This document shows, piece after piece, positions 13,466 through 16,112 of a DNA stretch of 16,112 bases. The DNA comes from an uncultured bacterium. Its GTDB lineage: Bacteria; Bacillota; Clostridia; Lachnospirales; Lachnospiraceae. Under the pieces are notes generated by a model. The model was not told where the DNA came from. It saw only the letters and a list, made by a program, of their open reading frames with translations, and made no database searches. The translations under genes were made by a program, and so were the position numbers. The stretch's first letter is position 1; each line of letters begins with the position of its first letter. The stretch spans positions 1-16,112 of the forward strand of contig CAMUHA010000058.1 in NCBI GenBank assembly GCA_947088515.1. Reading direction: 5' to 3'.

Positions 13466-16051
13466 TTATTCAGCAACACGCAGTTTTTCAACAATATTTC
13501 CTTTATTGAATACTTTAAGCGCAACTGCCGGCACAATAGCAGCAACGACCAACAATACAATACACGCAGTCACAGCAGGAACAAGCGTAAAGCGGAAAGT
13601 AAAGTACCACCACCCGCCAACAAGCGTTTGCATCACAGTAAGCGCAAGCGCCACCGATAAAGTCAGACCGACAATACATGCGCCAATGGCATAGTAAACG
13701 CTCTCCCAAATCATCATCTGTGTCAACTGCCTGGTTGTCATGCCAATACTCTGCATAGTCGCAAATTCATGACGGCGGGCCAGAATCGTGGTGATAATAG
13801 TATTTACTAAGTTCAATACACCTGCCACACCAAAGATAATACCAATCAGACCACCCACAAATTGCAGCATGGTGCGCATAGCCTGTGCGTCCCCACGCGC
13901 CCAGCCGGAGGAACAATAACTTATACTGGTGTCCACTTGTGTCATATAATTTTCGAGGAAAGAGGTCATATTTGCCCGTTCATGTTCATCCACATCAAAG
14001 GAATATTTGTAAACTGACGGTTCATCATAGATTTTTTCGTAAACATCAGATGGCAGATAAAGGAATAACCCATCCCCCCCAACCGTAAAAGGGCCGTTGG
14101 CCGTATATCCAGCTTCCTGGTCGTCACCATTGATAGCTGCCTTGGCCAGAACCGGCAATTCCATAACCGCCTCTCCATTTTTATAAACAGTAATAATATC
14201 GCCAATTTCCAAAAGGTCAAAATTGTCATCTATCTGCATTGTCGCGCGGTTAACATTAACCCCCAGCAATACACCACCGTCATTTTCCATTTGTTCATAA
14301 AGGATATGTGCATCGGTTTCTCCTTCTTTAATGTCCATACGGGAAAGGGCTGCTTCTTCCATGCCATAGACATTACAGACCGGACGGCTGTCAAACCCCA
14401 GGCGAAAAACAAGCCCCATTTCAGTAACGGCTGAGGAACTTCCCATTTCTGCATCGTCCGCTTTTGAGACAAACTTAACCGGAAAGTCATAGGTTACGTT
14501 GGCATCTTCCAATGTGTTTTTATATATTGCAGACCCATCCCTGACGCTTGGCCGGGAGTTGATTGCATCAATGACATCTTCAGACAGCGCCTGCTCCCGC
14601 AGGTTAAATCCGCCCATAACATTCATGCTGACAGCATTTACTACGGCAAAGTCAGTCCGAATACTGTAACTTACCTGCTTTTCTATATCCACACTGTCAG
14701 CGGCAATGCCTACACAGTTCAGCAGAACAATACATAACGTCAAAGAAATTACAATAAAAGCGGAACGGTGTTTATTACGGCCTAAATCAGACCATGCCAG
14801 ACGTGGAAGGCTGGCGCCAGCGGCTCTTTTTTTCGCGGTCTTTTTCCCAGTTGCCGCTTCCACGTAGCGAAACGCATCAATCGGCGGGATATTGGCTGCA
14901 ACACGAACCGGTTTCCTTGTAGAGAGAAACACCGTAAAAGCTGCCAGCGCTGCGGCTCCTGCAAAGATTATGGGGGAGGGAGTAACATGAACAGTAACAT
15001 TCTCATAACTGTTGGCAAAAGTGTCCATTACTTTGGGTAATGCTGCTTTACCCACAAAATAACCAATAAGTAAACCAATGGGAATGCCTGTACAGGACAG
15101 CCATATTGCCTGCCGGTTTATTAAAATTTTTACCTGTCTTTTACTCATACCTACCGTGCGGTACAGACCATAACGGCGGATTTCCTGCATCACCGCAATA
15201 TCAAATACATTATAGATTAACAAATAACCACAGACTAAAAACAGAACAACGATCACTGCCCCCATAAGAATCATGTCCGGCTCCATTGTGGGGTTTGTTG
15301 TTATGCTGACTCCAGCCAAAAGGTCTTCAGAACCGAGCGCGCCGGAGCCTTTGCCCATCTTCCTTATCTGGCGGTCCAACTTATTCCAAAGCCCTGCTGT
15401 ACTTGTGGCTAAAAAATCAGAATAATAAGTTCCAGCCATTTCCCGGTCCCTGTCATAAGTATACTCAAAAATATCCGGATGTGCATCTCTGAAAGCAGTT
15501 CCGGCCCACATCATACTGACCTGGTCCGTTGTGGCCTCATACCAGCCGGAAACTACCATATCCATTTGATATTCCTGCCCATGGGCAGCAAACGCAATCG
15601 TTACAGCCACACCTACTTCCGGCTCTATGCCCAAATCCACTAACGCTGCATCCGAAGTGACGATTTCATTTTCTGCCTGCGGAACACGGCCATGGCTTGG
15701 ACTGCAGAAAGTCAGACCGGCTTGTATTTCATCCAGCACATCAAACTCAATATTCAAGTGGTTTGAATTTGTCAAAAATCCTACTGGCATCCGCAGGCCA
15801 TATTCTTTAATAAAGTCTGCATCCGCCAATGCCTCATATTGTTCAGCTGTCATATTTCGGAAATTCCCGTCTGAACGGCTGCCTTTCTGCATCTGCATGG
15901 TCAGAATCAGGGAGTCCACTGTCCCTATACCGATTGTGGAAACAGTAGTAAACAGAACTGCCGTCAGCACAATTGCCATCACCGCAATCAGGTTTCGCAT
16001 CCTGCTGGCGCAGAAACTACGCCTTGCAAGAACACTTAGCATCTTGTTCAT
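13466..16051 (-). CDS. FtsX/MacB-type ABC transporter permease
   Basis: A large membrane protein of 861 residues with two FtsX-like halves. Predicted helices lie at about 21-43, 258-283, 314-334, 358-377, 430-451, 727-757, 783-807 and 819-846. Two extracytoplasmic domains fill about 44-257 and 452-726. Each half has a coupling segment, GMSKRQVKILINRQ (301-314) and GMTTRQLTQMMIWE (770-783), showing the internal duplication. ATG 16051 follows AGGAGG. Such permeases act as mechanotransmission-type exporters or extruders of peptides, drugs or lipoproteins with a separate ATPase. That partner is not in the window, and its gene probably lies just upstream, beyond 16112. Its composition seems somewhat more GC-rich than neighbours, and acquisition by transfer is possible. 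Confidence 0.92.
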   Translation of the reverse strand: MNKMLSVLARRSFCASRMRNLIAVMAIVLTAVLFTTVSTIGIGTVDSLILTMQMQKGSRSDGNFRNMTAEQYEALADADFIKEYGLRMPVGFLTNSNHLNIEFDVLDEIQAGLTFCSPSHGRVPQAENEIVTSDAALVDLGIEPEVGVAVTIAFAAHGQEYQMDMVVSGWYEATTDQVSMMWAGTAFRDAHPDIFEYTYDRDREMAGTYYSDFLATSTAGLWNKLDRQIRKMGKGSGALGSEDLLAGVSITTNPTMEPDMILMGAVIVVLFLVCGYLLIYNVFDIAVMQEIRRYGLYRTVGMSKRQVKILINRQAIWLSCTGIPIGLLIGYFVGKAALPKVMDTFANSYENVTVHVTPSPIIFAGAAALAAFTVFLSTRKPVRVAANIPPIDAFRYVEAATGKKTAKKRAAGASLPRLAWSDLGRNKHRSAFIVISLTLCIVLLNCVGIAADSVDIEKQVSYSIRTDFAVVNAVSMNVMGGFNLREQALSEDVIDAINSRPSVRDGSAIYKNTLEDANVTYDFPVKFVSKADDAEMGSSSAVTEMGLVFRLGFDSRPVCNVYGMEEAALSRMDIKEGETDAHILYEQMENDGGVLLGVNVNRATMQIDDNFDLLEIGDIITVYKNGEAVMELPVLAKAAINGDDQEAGYTANGPFTVGGDGLFLYLPSDVYEKIYDEPSVYKYSFDVDEHERANMTSFLENYMTQVDTSISYCSSGWARGDAQAMRTMLQFVGGLIGIIFGVAGVLNLVNTIITTILARRHEFATMQSIGMTTRQLTQMMIWESVYYAIGACIVGLTLSVALALTVMQTLVGGWWYFTFRFTLVPAVTACIVLLVVAAIVPAVALKVFNKGNIVEKLRVAE

Positions 16052-16085
16052 TATACGCTCCTCCTATCTCAATATTTGAAATTTG

Positions 16086-16112
16086 TCAATATATCTCCCG
16101 ATATATTTTTAA
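16086..16112 (-). other. Possible 3' end of an upstream gene (ABC ATPase?)
   Basis: At the right edge the minus strand reads LKIYREIY then TGA at 16086, about 34 bases before the permease start. The spacing would suit an ATPase gene ending just before its permease. Eight residues are too few to identify anything. Confidence 0.15.

Noticed and set aside
1..16112. CRISPR arrays, tRNA or rRNA genes, insertion sequences with transposase
   Set aside because: Looked for repeated 25-40 base units, cloverleaf-like segments and transposase motifs by eye and found none. Short repeats seen are isolated.

Overview
The window looks like a chromosomal segment of an anaerobic Firmicute, most likely a Lachnospiraceae-type gut clostridium. 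This rests on moderate-to-low GC, strong AGGAGG-type ribosome sites, oxygen-sensitive class III ribonucleotide reductase as a housekeeping gene, several LytTR regulators, and a small serine recombinase of a type I associate with Lachnospiraceae. The genus cannot be read from the sequence.

Left part (1-2435, minus strand): two paralogous LytTR response regulators, each without a histidine kinase nearby, flank a small XRE regulator. The XRE gene uses a TTG start, and its leader holds a long hairpin whose loop is complementary to its own ribosome site. The far left edge carries a promoter-like sequence over a perfect palindrome, pointing to a gene outside the window. Middle left (2436-5529, plus strand): nrdD and nrdG form an operon with a good sigma-A promoter and an NrdR-box-like sequence.

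Centre (5499-8021, minus strand): a four-gene operon of LytTR regulator, four-helix DUF3021-like membrane protein, ABC ATPase and ABC-2 permease. Its organisation resembles the LytTR regulator/membrane-inhibitor systems of streptococci. The permease gene overlaps nrdG tail to tail. Next (8192-10203, minus strand) is a two-gene unit: a 559-residue protein I do not recognise, translationally coupled by a GTGA overlap to an XRE-like regulator. It has its own promoter candidate and terminator.

Right part (10380-16112, minus strand): an intact rtcB RNA ligase gene lies 28 bp after a sugar-nucleotide epimerase pseudogene that carries two internal deletions and has coding remnants in three frames. 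The pseudogene keeps a strong promoter that may now serve rtcB. Further right are an intact serine recombinase, a 25-bp-arm hairpin, a decayed fragment of an ABC ATPase, and a large intact FtsX/MacB-type permease whose ATPase partner would lie beyond the right edge. The recombinase is bracketed by decayed genes, so this part reads as an accessory, rearranging region.

The most unusual candidates are the unrecognised 559-residue protein with its coupled regulator, the leader structure of the XRE gene, and the capture of rtcB behind a dead gene's promoter.
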